Of a DNA stretch of 44,274 nucleotides, positions 17,972-26,502 are shown piece by piece. The notes under the pieces were generated by a model. That model saw only the letters and a program-made list of their open reading frames with translations. It was not told where the DNA came from and ran no database searches. Source of the stretch: Dietzia maris (GTDB taxonomy: Bacteria; Actinomycetota; Actinomycetes; Mycobacteriales; Mycobacteriaceae); contig NZ_JAALDN010000086.1 of assembly GCF_014144855.1 (NCBI RefSeq), positions 1 through 44,274 on the forward strand, given 5' to 3'. A program made the translations under genes and the position numbers. How positions within the stretch are numbered: position 1 is the stretch's first letter; the number at the start of each line of letters is the position of its first letter.

Positions 17972-18573
17972 CCGTCCACGACCTCGCCACGGAACCGAGT
18001 GATGTGGCGGCCGCGGCACTGGGTTACCGGGTCGGCGTGACGCCCGAGCGGAACGCCCTCGTCTCCACCGTTCTCGAGCACCCCGCACTCGACAGCGCTC
18101 TACGCCTGTCCATCCTCGGGGCGTCACACGCGGTGACGCTGATGATCGACGGACGCGACGCGATGACCGAGGAGGTGTCCTGCCGCGCAACGGCAGACGG
18201 CGGGGCGCCTCTGCCGGCCGAGGAGTCCTTTCCCGGTCCGTGGGGTGTCCACCATCTGCGCGGGACCACCGAGACCCTCGCCGCCGCCGACTTCGGGGCG
18301 GTCGTGGAGCGACTGACGTCGCTCGCGGCTGCCGATCCGACCGTGCTCGCGGGACGGTTCCCGGGCTCTGACGGGGCGCTCACGGTGGTGGCTCCGACGC
18401 CGGACGACACGGGCTGGTCGTGGGACACCTGGCATCTCTACCCGGCTGGAGACGACTCCGGGGAGAGCGGTGGCGACGTCGTCGCCACCACGTCCCGGTT
18501 GCACGTCGCCGGGGTGCACGTCGCCGGGCTGGCCGGCGCTGGGGTGGACGTTGCAGAGGGGGTGGCCTCGTGA
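17968..18573 (+). CDS. DUF2617 protein (Rv2598-like)
   Basis: This 201-residue soluble protein has no signal or membrane helix. It is a mixed alpha/beta protein, with a distinctive Trp-rich GWSWDTWHLYP segment near residue 150. Family assignment to DUF2617 rests on position between DUF4178 and DUF4247 genes and on overall sequence look; I do not know a function. The last ~30 residues are Val/Ala/Gly-rich. It overlaps both neighbours by GTGA, so translation is coupled through three genes. Confidence 0.72.
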   Translation: MTVHDLATEPSDVAAAALGYRVGVTPERNALVSTVLEHPALDSALRLSILGASHAVTLMIDGRDAMTEEVSCRATADGGAPLPAEESFPGPWGVHHLRGTTETLAAADFGAVVERLTSLAAADPTVLAGRFPGSDGALTVVAPTPDDTGWSWDTWHLYPAGDDSGESGGDVVATTSRLHVAGVHVAGLAGAGVDVAEGVAS

Positions 18574-18989
18574 AGCCCTACCGCGGGTGGATCATCGCGC
18601 TCGTCGCCGGACTGTGCGCGGTCCTGCTGGGCCTCGTCCTGGTGGGGTCCGGCACGAATGCCGTGCGTTATGTCCGTGAGAACTACTCCCCGGTGGCCGG
18701 CGCGTCCCAGACCTACGAGTGCCGGGGCGACCGGGACTCCACGGCGAGGGACATCAGCAACCACGAGCGGCCGGACGCCGACCAGCTGAACGAGGACACC
18801 CGGTACCTGAGGTACGGGGACGACATGATTGTCGTCGGCCGCTCCGGCGATCTCGCCTGTCGTGTCCAGCTCGACGAGAACTCGCGCACGCTCCGTTCCG
18901 GAGGCTTCATCTTCCTCGGCGGGGCCTTCGGGCCGGGCAGCCCGGCGCGGTCCGCCGGGGGCAGCTCCGGCGGGGTCGGCGTGAAGTGA
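18570..18989 (+). CDS. DUF4247 membrane-anchored protein (Rv2599-like)
   Basis: The 139-residue protein has a short basic start, one membrane helix (about residues 6-25), and an extracytoplasmic domain with two cysteines (YECRG near 49 and LACRV near 93) that could form a disulfide. The tail is Gly/Ser-rich, ending in GGSSGGVGVK. GTG at 18570 overlaps the DUF2617 stop. Reading upstream in the same frame is possible to 18420 but would overlap the previous gene deeply. DUF4247 has no known function; presence in this operon suggests a surface-exposed partner of the membrane enzyme. Confidence 0.75.
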   Translation: MKPYRGWIIALVAGLCAVLLGLVLVGSGTNAVRYVRENYSPVAGASQTYECRGDRDSTARDISNHERPDADQLNEDTRYLRYGDDMIVVGRSGDLACRVQLDENSRTLRSGGFIFLGGAFGPGSPARSAGGSSGGVGVK

Positions 18990-19032
18990 CCCACGAGACG
19001 CCCACAGATCACCCGAACCCCGAGGAGACACG

Positions 19033-19485
19033 GTGACCATCGCCGCCGGAACCGCCGACCACGTACCCGAACTCCTGGACGGGATCGGGGTGTCGCTGGC
19101 GTACTTCGGCGTCGGCGCCCTGGTCCTGGCGCTGGGTTTCGTCATGCTCGACCTGCTGACGCCGGGCAGCCTGCGCCACCACGTGTTCGTCGACCACCGT
19201 CCCAACGCCGCGGCGCTGTTCGTGTCCTCGGCGTTCTCCCTCGCGATCATCGTCGTCACCGTGATGACCAACGCCTCGGACTCCCTGGTGTTGGGCCTGA
19301 TCGACGTCGCCGTCTACGGCCTGCTCGGCGTGATCTTCCAGGCCGTCACCCTGGTGATCCTGGAACTGCTGGTCCCCGGCAGGTTCCGCGACCTCGTCGG
19401 CGCGCCACGGTTCAGCACCGCCGCACTCGCCGTCGCGGCCACACTCCTCGCCGTCTCCGCCGTGAACGCGGCCGCCATTGCCTGA
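19033..19485 (+). CDS. DUF350 (YjfL-like) integral membrane protein (Rv2600-like)
   Basis: The 150-residue protein consists almost entirely of four hydrophobic helices (about 15-37, 57-77, 83-112 and 130-150). This matches DUF350/YjfL proteins, which in E. coli sit in the yjf locus with a PspA-like protein and a glutathionylspermidine synthetase-like enzyme. The family keeps turning up with polyamine enzymes, but transport or structural function is unproven. GTG at 19033 has GAGGAGA 4 nt upstream. The gap of 43 nt before it is the only non-overlap in the operon. Its end overlaps the next gene by 8 nt. Confidence 0.8.
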   Translation: MTIAAGTADHVPELLDGIGVSLAYFGVGALVLALGFVMLDLLTPGSLRHHVFVDHRPNAAALFVSSAFSLAIIVVTVMTNASDSLVLGLIDVAVYGLLGVIFQAVTLVILELLVPGRFRDLVGAPRFSTAALAVAATLLAVSAVNAAAIA

Positions 19486-21109
19486 CGAGGTCGGCACGGC
19501 GGTTCCCGTGCCGACGGAGGCGGACCCTGCCGGAGAACCCCCGCCGCGCGCCGGCCGCTGGTGGCGTCCTGTCGTGCTGGCCTCCGTCGCCGCGTGCGCC
19601 GCCTGCGGGCTCATCTACGAGCTCGCCCTCCTCACGCTCGCGACGACAGTCCAGGGCGGAGGGATCGTCGCCACGAGTCTCGTGGTGGCCGGGTACGTCG
19701 CGGCCCTCGGCCTCGGCGCATTGCTGGCCAAGCCGTTCGTCGACCGCCCGGCGTCGAGCTTCGTCGCCGTCGAGTCGACGCTGGGGCTCGTCGGTGGGGC
19801 GTCGGCCACGGCGCTCTATGTGACCTTCACGACCCTGGGGTCGGACTCGGCGTCGTTGGTGACGCTGGTGGTGGCCACCGCCGCGATCGGCGTGCTGGTG
19901 GGCGCAGAGGTGCCACTGCTCATGTCCCTGCTGCAGACCGGCCGCCGGACCGGGTCGGCCGAGGCCGGCCGGGTACTGGCCGATCTCAACGCCGCCGACT
20001 ACCTGGGGGCGCTCGTCGGGGGACTGCTGTGGCCGTTCCTGCTCCTGCCGTCGTTCGGGATGCAGCAGGCCGCCGCCATCACGGGGGTGGTCAACGTGGC
20101 CGCCGCGGCCGTGCTGCTCGCGCTCGCGTTGCGGGGTCTGCTGACCCGGACGCAGACTGCCGTAGCGGCGTTGTCGCTCGCGCTGGTCGCGGCTCTGCTG
20201 GGCACGCTGCTCGTCGCGCTCGACGACGTCACCGAGTGGTCGCGGTCCAAGCTGTACCCGGACCCGGTGCTCTCCCACACCCAGTCCGCCTACCAGGAGA
20301 TCGTCGTCACCAGAGCGAGGTACAACGGCCGCACGGACCGCCGTCTGTACCTCGACGGCACGCTCCAGTACTCGAGTCTGGACGAGTACCGGTACACCGA
20401 GGCGCTGGTCCAGCCCGCGATGGCCGAGCGGCCCGGCGACGTGTTGGTACTCGGCGGCGGCGACGGTCTGGCGGCCCGAGACCTCCTGGCCGTGCCGGGC
20501 GTTCGGCGAGTGGTCCAGGTGGAGCTCGACCCGGCCGTGCTGGAGATCGCCCGCACCGAGCTGCGCGCGGACAACCGGGGTTCCCTCGACGACCCGCGCG
20601 TCGAGGTGGTGGTCGACGACGCCTTCGCGTGGCTGCGCCGGGGCGGCGACGGCGCCGTGCCGCCGGGCGGCTTCGGGGCGGTGCTCGTGGATCTGCCGGA
20701 CCCGCGCAACGCCGCGCTGTCCCGCCTGTATTCCGAGGAGTTCTACGGCCTCGTGCGCGGGGTCACCGGCGATGACGGCCTCATGGTCGTCCAATCGGGG
20801 AGCCCGTTCTCCACACCGCGGCAGTTCTGGCGGACGGTGTCGACAGTCGATTCCGCGGGATGGGGCACGACCCCGTACCACGTTCACGTCCCGACGTTCG
20901 GGGACTGGGGTTTCGTCCTGGCCTCGGCCGACGGTGACGCCCCGGATCTCCGACTGCGGCCCGACGTCACCGGCCTGCGATACCTCGACCAGGGGACCCT
21001 CGAGGCAGCCGGCCGGTTCGGTCGCGACGTGGCCCCGATGCGACTCGAGCCCTCCACACTCGACCGGCCCCGGATCCTCGATGACGCCCGACGTGGCTAT
21101 GAACGCTGA
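19478..21109 (+). CDS. speE: Membrane-anchored polyamine aminopropyltransferase (SpeE-like, Rv2601-like)
   Basis: The 543-residue protein joins seven hydrophobic helices (residues about 30-255) to a cytosolic spermidine-synthase domain. That domain has DEYRYTE (substrate loop), VLVLGGGDG near 322 (nucleotide loop), QVELDP for the ribose, VVDDAF, and DLPDP, which corresponds to the catalytic Asp-x-x-Asp-Pro of SpeE. The key aspartates are therefore present, so an active aminopropyltransferase is likely; natural substrates are unknown. TTG at 19478 overlaps the DUF350 gene by 8 nt. Soluble SpeE enzymes lack the membrane part, which here presumably places the enzyme next to the DUF350 and DUF4247 proteins. 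No AdoMet decarboxylase gene is in the window. Confidence 0.88.
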   Translation: MPDEVGTAVPVPTEADPAGEPPPRAGRWWRPVVLASVAACAACGLIYELALLTLATTVQGGGIVATSLVVAGYVAALGLGALLAKPFVDRPASSFVAVESTLGLVGGASATALYVTFTTLGSDSASLVTLVVATAAIGVLVGAEVPLLMSLLQTGRRTGSAEAGRVLADLNAADYLGALVGGLLWPFLLLPSFGMQQAAAITGVVNVAAAAVLLALALRGLLTRTQTAVAALSLALVAALLGTLLVALDDVTEWSRSKLYPDPVLSHTQSAYQEIVVTRARYNGRTDRRLYLDGTLQYSSLDEYRYTEALVQPAMAERPGDVLVLGGGDGLAARDLLAVPGVRRVVQVELDPAVLEIARTELRADNRGSLDDPRVEVVVDDAFAWLRRGGDGAVPPGGFGAVLVDLPDPRNAALSRLYSEEFYGLVRGVTGDDGLMVVQSGSPFSTPRQFWRTVSTVDSAGWGTTPYHVHVPTFGDWGFVLASADGDAPDLRLRPDVTGLRYLDQGTLEAAGRFGRDVAPMRLEPSTLDRPRILDDARRGYER

Positions 21110-21128
21110 CCGGTGCGGAGCCGGCCTG

Positions 21129-21141
21129 CCCCCCGCGGGGG
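21129..21141 (+). terminator. GC-only hairpin after the aminopropyltransferase gene
   Basis: Five C-G pairs around a CGC triloop lie 20 nt after the stop. There is no T run, so termination strength is doubtful. It separates this operon from the -10-like TACCGT at 21159. Confidence 0.3.
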
Positions 21142-21158
21142 AACACGGGGCCGGGGCC

Positions 21159-21164
21159 TACCGT
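21159..21164 (+). promoter_or_regulatory. -10 box for the 379-residue gene
   Basis: TACCGT fits TANNNT and predicts a leader of about 54 nt ending in the strong ribosome site GAGGAGGGG at 21214-21222, just before the ATG at 21225. No -35 is recognisable. Confidence 0.35.
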
Positions 21165-21224
21165 TGTAACCGATAGGTATCCCGTGAGAAGAGCCGCGCG
21201 CCGGACGCGCGGGCGAGGAGGGGC

Positions 21225-22364
21225 ATGGCCGACGAGCGCACGCCACAGACGGCACGGGACCGGATCGTGTCCGATATCGACCGCATGTGCCGGGGGGAGG
21301 GGCAGGCCCCTGTGGCAGAGTTGTCCGACCGGGCGGCTCTGCTCGTCGCCTGCGGGCTGATCGAACCCTGCATCGGCGACGTCGTCCTGGCCCGGATGCA
21401 CCGCAATCTGCCGTTCCCGACGGTGAACGGATTCCACCAGCTCCGGATCATCGAGGAGCAGCGCCACGATCTGAGGCGGATCCTCGGCACCCCGGTGCCC
21501 TCCATGTTGCGCATGGCGCTGCGGACCCGACTCGCAGATCTCGACCGGAAGTACCTCGTCCTGCGGACCGGGTTCACCCGGGGTTCCGGCGTCTGGGCTT
21601 TCCGGGTCAAGGACATCCGCGCCGACCGGCGGCGCGGTGTGCACCTGGACACCGATGACCGTGGCCGGTTGTTCGACGCCCTGGCATCGACGCCGACCAT
21701 GGCCCCCGTCCCGCTCGTGCCCCGGACCCTCGCGGAGCTCGGGACGGTCGCAGCGGCCAGAGGGCAGCGGGAGATGGGCCGGGTGGTGTTGCCACCACGG
21801 GTGCAGTCGGTGGTGCAGTCCCTTCCCTCGCTCCCGCACATCCGCGCGGACCGGCGTCGGATTCCCGAGATGTATACGGCAACCCTCATGGAGGTCGGTG
21901 GTCTGTACGACCGTCTGTACCGCGCGTACTCGCGGGGCGGACGGTCGGTGGAGGAGATCCGGCTGCAGTTCGACGCCGAATCCGAGGTGGTCGGCCTCGC
22001 CGGGGATCTGTGCCGACTGCGCGAGGCCGCGGCCACGGCCGGGGTGCCGCCGGCGAGCGACGGTTTCACCACTCTGACCGGTATGGGCGTCTCCATCGAC
22101 GAGGTGTGGGCGGAGGTCGTCGACAGGGCGGTCGCGTTCCGGGAGCTCGTCGAGTCGGTGGAGTCGCGGGCCGAGGCCGCGGTGGCGGAGGCGGACCGTC
22201 TCGCCGGCATCGCCCGTGACAACGGTGTGGCGTCGCCCTCGACCCCCTACCGTCCCTCCCCGGCGGATGTGGCGGCCGAGCATCTGGCGGCGCGCGCGGG
22301 TGACCGGATGCTCTCGACGGAGGCCATGCGGAGGTTGCGCGGCCAGATCGACCCCGACCGCTAG
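21225..22364 (+). CDS. Uncharacterised 379-residue soluble protein upstream of secA2
   Basis: I do not recognise this family. The protein is Arg/Ala/Glu/Leu-rich, mostly helical in appearance, with no signal peptide, membrane helix or known catalytic motif. Residues 1-110 contain a [14 protein letters not shown] stretch. The middle has two Arg/Asp-rich stretches with IRADRRR in each (near 128 and 206). Residues about 225-310 contain [24 protein letters not shown] and may form a coiled coil. Coding quality is good: ATG start, strong GAGGAGGGG ribosome site and normal codon use. It lies between the polyamine operon and secA2 in the same direction, with its own likely promoter. Confidence 0.75.
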   Translation: MADERTPQTARDRIVSDIDRMCRGEGQAPVAELSDRAALLVACGLIEPCIGDVVLARMHRNLPFPTVNGFHQLRIIEEQRHDLRRILGTPVPSMLRMALRTRLADLDRKYLVLRTGFTRGSGVWAFRVKDIRADRRRGVHLDTDDRGRLFDALASTPTMAPVPLVPRTLAELGTVAAARGQREMGRVVLPPRVQSVVQSLPSLPHIRADRRRIPEMYTATLMEVGGLYDRLYRAYSRGGRSVEEIRLQFDAESEVVGLAGDLCRLREAAATAGVPPASDGFTTLTGMGVSIDEVWAEVVDRAVAFRELVESVESRAEAAVAEADRLAGIARDNGVASPSTPYRPSPADVAAEHLAARAGDRMLSTEAMRRLRGQIDPDR

Positions 22365-22408
22365 ACGCCGCGACCGGAGGGGCGCGTCCCCGACGGCGTC
22401 CCCCTGCG

Positions 22409-22414
22409 TACGGT
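22409..22414 (+). promoter_or_regulatory. -10 box for secA2
   Basis: TACGGT fits TANNNT, 44 nt after the upstream stop. It predicts a leader of about 30 nt including GGAAGGA at 22437-22443, spaced 7 nt from the GTG start. Confidence 0.4.
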
Positions 22415-22450
22415 GGGAGCATCTGTTCGTCACCGGGAAGGACTCCACGC

Positions 22451-24748
22451 GTGGGACTGGCCAACCGCTTCTGGAAGCTCATGGGCTCCACCCAGGGACG
22501 CGACACCTCGCGCGCGCAGAGCGCGGTCGAGATGTCGCACGGGTTCGACGAGTGGGCGGCAGGACTGGACGACGACGAGTTCGCGGACGCCGCGCACGGG
22601 CTGCAGCTCTTCGGTGATCCGCCCGAGGATCTCGCCCGGTTCCTCGCGTTGGCGAGGGAGTCCGCCACCCGGACCGTCGGTCTGAGGCCGTTCGGCGTCC
22701 AGCTCCAGGGAGCGTTGCGGATGTTCGCCGGCGATGTCGTCGAGATGGCGACCGGCGAGGGCAAGACACTCTCGGGGGCGGTGGCCGCCGCCGGCTACGC
22801 CCTCCAGGGCCACACGGTGCACGTCATCTCGGTCAACGACTATCTCGCCGCCCGGGACGCGCGCTGGATGGGGCCGATGTTCGAAATGCTCGGGCTCTCG
22901 GTCGGCCACGTGACGGAGTCCTCGACGCGCGACGAGCGACGTATCGCCTATTCCTGCGATGTCACGTACGGCTCGGTCTCCGAGATCGGGTTCGACGTCC
23001 TCCGCGAACAGTTGGTGACCGACCCCGCGGATCTCATCGCCCCGACCACCGACGTGGCCCTGGTGGACGAGGCCGATTCGGTGTTGGTGGACGAGGCGCT
23101 CGTGCCGCTGGTCCTGGCCGGCTCGACCTCCGGGGAGGCGCCGACAGGTGAGGTCCTGGCCGCGGTGCGCAAGCTGCGACCGGGTCGGCACTACGAGACC
23201 GACGCCGACCGCCGCAACATCTTCCTCACCGACGACGGCGCCGAGGCCATCGAGACCGAGCTCGGCATCCCCGACCTCTACGACGCCGACCACGTCGGTA
23301 CGACCCTGGTCCAGGTCAACGTCGCGCTCCACGCGTGCTTCCTGCTGCGTAGGGACGTGGACTACATCGTCCGCGACGGACGGGTGCAGCTCGTCAACGC
23401 GTCCCGCGGACGGGTGGCCGAGCTCCAGCGGTGGCCGGACGGGCTCCAGGCCGCCGTGGAGGCCAAGGAGGGCGTCGCGGTGTCCGAGGCGGGGCAGATC
23501 CTGGACAGCATCACGGTCCAGGCGTTCATCGGCCGGTACGACAAGGTATGCGGGATGACCGGCACCGCGCTGGCGGCGGGTGCCCAGTTGCGCGAGTTCT
23601 ACTCCCTGGGCGTGTCCCGGATCGACCCCAACGCCCCGAACATCCGGTTCGACGAGGCCGACCGCACCTACATCGACACCGACAGCAAGACCCGCGCGCT
23701 GGTCGAACACATCGCTGCTGTCCACGCCACCGGTCAGCCGGTCCTGGTGGGCACCCACGACGTGGCCGAGTCCGAGGAACTGGCCGCACGGCTCGCCGAG
23801 AAGGGGGTCGAGTGCTCGGTCCTCAACGCCAAGAACGACGAGGAGGAGGCGGCCATCGTCGCCGAGGCCGGTGACGTCGGCAACGTCACCGTCTCCACCC
23901 AGATGGCCGGGCGCGGGACGGACATCCGCCTCGGCGGTTCCGACGAGGCCCGACGCGACGAGGTCGTGGAACTCGGCGGTCTCCACGTGGTGGGTACCGG
24001 ACGGCACCGGACCGAGCGGCTCGACAACCAGCTCAGGGGACGGGCGGGGCGTCAGGGCGACCCGGGCAGCTCGGTGTTCTTCGCCGCCATGGACGACCCC
24101 GTGGTGACCTCGGCGCTCGAACCCGAAAAGATCCCGACCAGCCACGACAGGATGTCCGGGTTGCTCAAGGGCAATCGCGGGCGCGACGCCGTCGATCACG
24201 CCCAGCGGGTGACCGAGGGGCAGATGCTGGAGATCCACGCCAACACCTGGCGCTACAGTCGTCTCCTCGCCGAGCAGCGCGACATCCTCGCCGAGCGACG
24301 TGCCGCGCTGCTCCGCACGGACAAGGCGTTCGAGGAACTCACGGCACATGATCCCGAACGGAGTGCCCGACTGGTGGAGGCGCACGGCCGCGACGCCGTG
24401 GTGCAGGGATGCCGCGAGATCATGCTGTGGCATCTCGACCGTGGTTGGGCGCGACATCTCGAGACGATGAACGACGTCCGCGAATCGATCCACCTCCGCG
24501 CGCTGGGACGCGAGAACCCCCTCGACGAGTTCCACCGGATCGCGATCGACCACTTCCGCGATCTCGCCTCCGACGCGGTCCGCAAGTCCGAGGCCACGTT
24601 CGCCGAGATCGAGTTCACCGCCTCCGGGGTGGACCTCGAGGCCAATTCCATGGCACGGCCCACCTCGACCTGGACCTACATGGTCCACGACAACCCGATG
24701 GCGGCCGGCGGGAACGTCTTCTCCGGGATGATGTCGACGTTCCGATGA
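22451..24748 (+). CDS. secA2: Accessory preprotein translocase ATPase SecA2
   Basis: The 765-residue DEAD-type motor has Walker A ATGEGKT near 102-107, a DEAD-like VDEADSVL near 205, [15 protein letters not shown] near 480-494 and [15 protein letters not shown] near 529. The length is shorter than housekeeping SecA (about 900 or more), and the C-terminal zinc-binding Cys motif of SecA1 is absent. These features, plus the gene for a CDP-alcohol phosphatidyltransferase overlapping downstream, match Rv1821 secA2. SecA2 exports a limited set of proteins together with SecYEG in mycobacteria and relatives. The substrates cannot be read from the locus. Confidence 0.94.
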   Translation: MGLANRFWKLMGSTQGRDTSRAQSAVEMSHGFDEWAAGLDDDEFADAAHGLQLFGDPPEDLARFLALARESATRTVGLRPFGVQLQGALRMFAGDVVEMATGEGKTLSGAVAAAGYALQGHTVHVISVNDYLAARDARWMGPMFEMLGLSVGHVTESSTRDERRIAYSCDVTYGSVSEIGFDVLREQLVTDPADLIAPTTDVALVDEADSVLVDEALVPLVLAGSTSGEAPTGEVLAAVRKLRPGRHYETDADRRNIFLTDDGAEAIETELGIPDLYDADHVGTTLVQVNVALHACFLLRRDVDYIVRDGRVQLVNASRGRVAELQRWPDGLQAAVEAKEGVAVSEAGQILDSITVQAFIGRYDKVCGMTGTALAAGAQLREFYSLGVSRIDPNAPNIRFDEADRTYIDTDSKTRALVEHIAAVHATGQPVLVGTHDVAESEELAARLAEKGVECSVLNAKNDEEEAAIVAEAGDVGNVTVSTQMAGRGTDIRLGGSDEARRDEVVELGGLHVVGTGRHRTERLDNQLRGRAGRQGDPGSSVFFAAMDDPVVTSALEPEKIPTSHDRMSGLLKGNRGRDAVDHAQRVTEGQMLEIHANTWRYSRLLAEQRDILAERRAALLRTDKAFEELTAHDPERSARLVEAHGRDAVVQGCREIMLWHLDRGWARHLETMNDVRESIHLRALGRENPLDEFHRIAIDHFRDLASDAVRKSEATFAEIEFTASGVDLEANSMARPTSTWTYMVHDNPMAAGGNVFSGMMSTFR

Positions 24749-25509
24749 GTGCGGCGCGTGACGGTCGACGGGAGACCGACCTCCGGGAATGGCGGACCGG
24801 CGAGGGCAAGGTCCTCGGGGCCAGGATCCCCCCGCCGCGGGACGGCCACCTGTCCGCGGCGGTCCCGCCCGGCCTGGGGCCCGATACGCCCGCGAGGGTT
24901 CCGGAGGTCAGCGACCGGTTCTGGACGTTGCCCAACGCGATCTCCCTGGGGCGCATCGCCCTGATCCCGGTCCTCGTGCTGAGCATCCTGGCGTGGGATG
25001 ACCCACCCCTGGCGTTGTGGCTCCTCGGGGTGCTGGTGGTGTCGGACTGGCTCGACGGCAAGATCGCCCGCCTGTGGAACATGCGCTCCACCTGGGGCGA
25101 GCGTCTGGACCCGATCGCCGACAGGATCCTCGTCGCCGCCGTCCCCGTCTCCTTCGCCGTGGCGGGATACATCCCGGTGTGGATCGTGGTGGTGCTGATC
25201 GCGCGTGATCTCCTACTGACGGCCACGCTCCCGGTCTATCGCCGGCGCGGGCTGGACCCCGAGGTCACCTATCTGGGCAAGGCGGCGACCTTCGCCCTGT
25301 TCTGGTCGCTCCCACTGCTGCTGACCGGCCACGCCGGAGTACCGGGAGGCCAGGCCTTCGAACTCGTGGGGGAGGCGTGCCTGTACTGGGGTGTCGGCCT
25401 GTACGCCTGGAGTGGGGGCATCTACGTCTGGCAGGCGTCGAGGATCGCGCGGGCGGTTCGCCCGCGCGGGGTCCGATCGGCTGATGTGGGGGCGCCCGAC
25501 GGTGTGTAA
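24745..25509 (+). CDS. CDP-alcohol phosphatidyltransferase (PgsA2-like, Rv1822-like)
   Basis: This 254-residue membrane enzyme carries the complete family motif D-x2-DG-x2-AR-x8-G-x3-D-x3-D in the DWLDGKIAR...GERLDPIAD segment (about residues 108-130). About five hydrophobic helices surround it. A polar N-terminal extension of about 60 residues precedes the first helix. It transfers a CDP-linked lipid to an alcohol such as glycerol-3-phosphate or phosphatidylglycerol; which product is made is unclear. The ATG overlaps the secA2 stop (ATGA), suggesting that lipid synthesis and accessory export are co-expressed, as in Rv1821-Rv1822. Confidence 0.88.
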   Translation: MSAARDGRRETDLREWRTGEGKVLGARIPPPRDGHLSAAVPPGLGPDTPARVPEVSDRFWTLPNAISLGRIALIPVLVLSILAWDDPPLALWLLGVLVVSDWLDGKIARLWNMRSTWGERLDPIADRILVAAVPVSFAVAGYIPVWIVVVLIARDLLLTATLPVYRRRGLDPEVTYLGKAATFALFWSLPLLLTGHAGVPGGQAFELVGEACLYWGVGLYAWSGGIYVWQASRIARAVRPRGVRSADVGAPDGV

Positions 25510-25512
25510 TGT
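25507..25512 (+). promoter_or_regulatory. -10 box of a leaderless promoter before gcvH
   Basis: TAATGT overlaps the stop of the phosphatidyltransferase gene and ends 6 nt before an ATG at 25519, the start of a 13-codon ORF. The geometry equals that of the other predicted leaderless starts in the window. Confidence 0.45.
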
Positions 25513-25518
25513 CGCCAG

Positions 25519-25560
25519 ATGGAATTCGAAGTGAGCCACTCGAGAAGGGCGCGTCAGTGA
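25519..25560 (+). CDS. Predicted leaderless 13-residue upstream ORF overlapping the gcvH start
   Basis: The ORF reads MEFEVSHSRRARQ and ends with a TGA that overlaps the gcvH GTG start (GTGA at 25557-25560). Its ATG lies 6 nt after the -10-like TAATGT, so it would be the first codon of the transcript. The 4-nt overlap is the form usual for translational coupling in this genome. It may be a leader peptide that tunes gcvH translation, or chance. No conservation data are available here. Confidence 0.35.
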   Translation: MEFEVSHSRRARQ

Positions 25561-25961
25561 GCGATCAGAACATCCCCGACCAGCTCCGGTACACCGATGA
25601 GCACGAGTGGGTGGAGCGGGTGTCGGACACCCGCGTGCGCATCGGAATCACCGAGTACGCGCAGTCCAAGTTGGGCGACATCGTGTTCGTCCAACTCCCG
25701 GACGTCGGTGGGGAGACCGAGTCGGGTGAGCCCTTCGGTGAGGTCGAGTCGCCGAAGAGCGTGTCCGACCTCTACGCGCCACTGAGCGGCAAGGTCGTCG
25801 AGGTCAACACCGCCCTCGAGACGTCTCCCGAACTGGTCAACTCGGATCCGTACGGTGAGGGGTGGATCGTCGTCCTCGAGATCGCCGATGTGGACGACCT
25901 GGAGTCCCAGCTCGAGCAGACCCTCGATTCGGACGGGTACGCCAAGATCACCGAGGGCTGA
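25557..25961 (+). CDS. gcvH: Glycine cleavage system H protein
   Basis: The 134-residue lipoyl carrier has the typical start LRYTDEHEWVE and lipoylation site ESPKSVSDLYAP with Lys67 as the modified residue. It shuttles the aminomethyl group from GcvP to GcvT. The frame is open to 25509, but GTG at 25557 has GAGAAGGG 7 nt upstream and gives normal length. gcvP lies 3 kb downstream; gcvT is not in the window. Confidence 0.95.
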   Translation: MSDQNIPDQLRYTDEHEWVERVSDTRVRIGITEYAQSKLGDIVFVQLPDVGGETESGEPFGEVESPKSVSDLYAPLSGKVVEVNTALETSPELVNSDPYGEGWIVVLEIADVDDLESQLEQTLDSDGYAKITEG

Positions 25962-26006
25962 GCGGGTAGTCGCCGCCCCCGGGCCCCGCGACCGGGGACT
26001 CCGACA

Positions 26007-26012
26007 TAGAAT
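26007..26012 (+). promoter_or_regulatory. -10 box for garA
   Basis: TAGAAT is a good -10 match and predicts a leader of about 45 nt with GAGGAGA just before the GTG at 26065. The upstream stretch 25962-26006 is GC-rich with short C/G repeats and may include the end of gcvH transcription. Confidence 0.45.
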
Positions 26013-26064
26013 CAACAGCACCGCACGGTGAGCCCCCGCTGGGCTCGGACGAGGAGATACGAAC

Positions 26065-26502
26065 GTGACCGAGAACAAGAACATGCCCGAGGCGACCGCC
26101 GAGACCACCTCGGTGTTCCGTGCCGAGCTCCTCAACGAATCCGACCAGCAGGCGGCCCAGTCCGACTCCGCCGTCACCGGTGTCGAGGGGCTCCCCGAGG
26201 GGCAGGCGCTGCTCGTGGTCAAGCGTGGCCCCAACGCGGGGTCGAGGTTCCTGCTCGACCAGGCCACCACGTCCGCGGGACGGCACCCGGACAGCGACAT
26301 CTTCCTCGACGACGTGACGGTGAGCCGGCGGCACGCCGAGTTCCGGAGCGAGAGCGAGACCTTCACCGTCGTCGACGTGGGGTCGCTGAACGGTACCTAC
26401 GTCAATCGTGAGCCCGTGGACTCGGCGTCGCTGTCCAACGGCGACGAGGTCCAGATCGGCAAGTTCCGTCTCGTCTTCCTGACGGGTACGCCCGGGCAGT
26501 GA
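26065..26502 (+). CDS. garA: FHA-domain metabolic regulator GarA (OdhI family)
   Basis: The 145-residue protein has an N-terminal phospho-switch segment ETTSVFRAE with Thr14 and Thr15, and an FHA domain that includes VKRGPNAGSRF, SAGRHPDSD, VSRRHAEF and GSLNGTYVN. In mycobacteria and corynebacteria, phosphorylation of one of these Thr residues by PknB or PknG makes the FHA domain bind its own tail. This releases inhibition of 2-oxoglutarate dehydrogenase and NAD-glutamate dehydrogenase. The sequence is very close to M. tuberculosis GarA as I recall it. The stop overlaps the FtsR-like start (GTGA). Confidence 0.95.
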   Translation: MTENKNMPEATAETTSVFRAELLNESDQQAAQSDSAVTGVEGLPEGQALLVVKRGPNAGSRFLLDQATTSAGRHPDSDIFLDDVTVSRRHAEFRSESETFTVVDVGSLNGTYVNREPVDSASLSNGDEVQIGKFRLVFLTGTPGQ

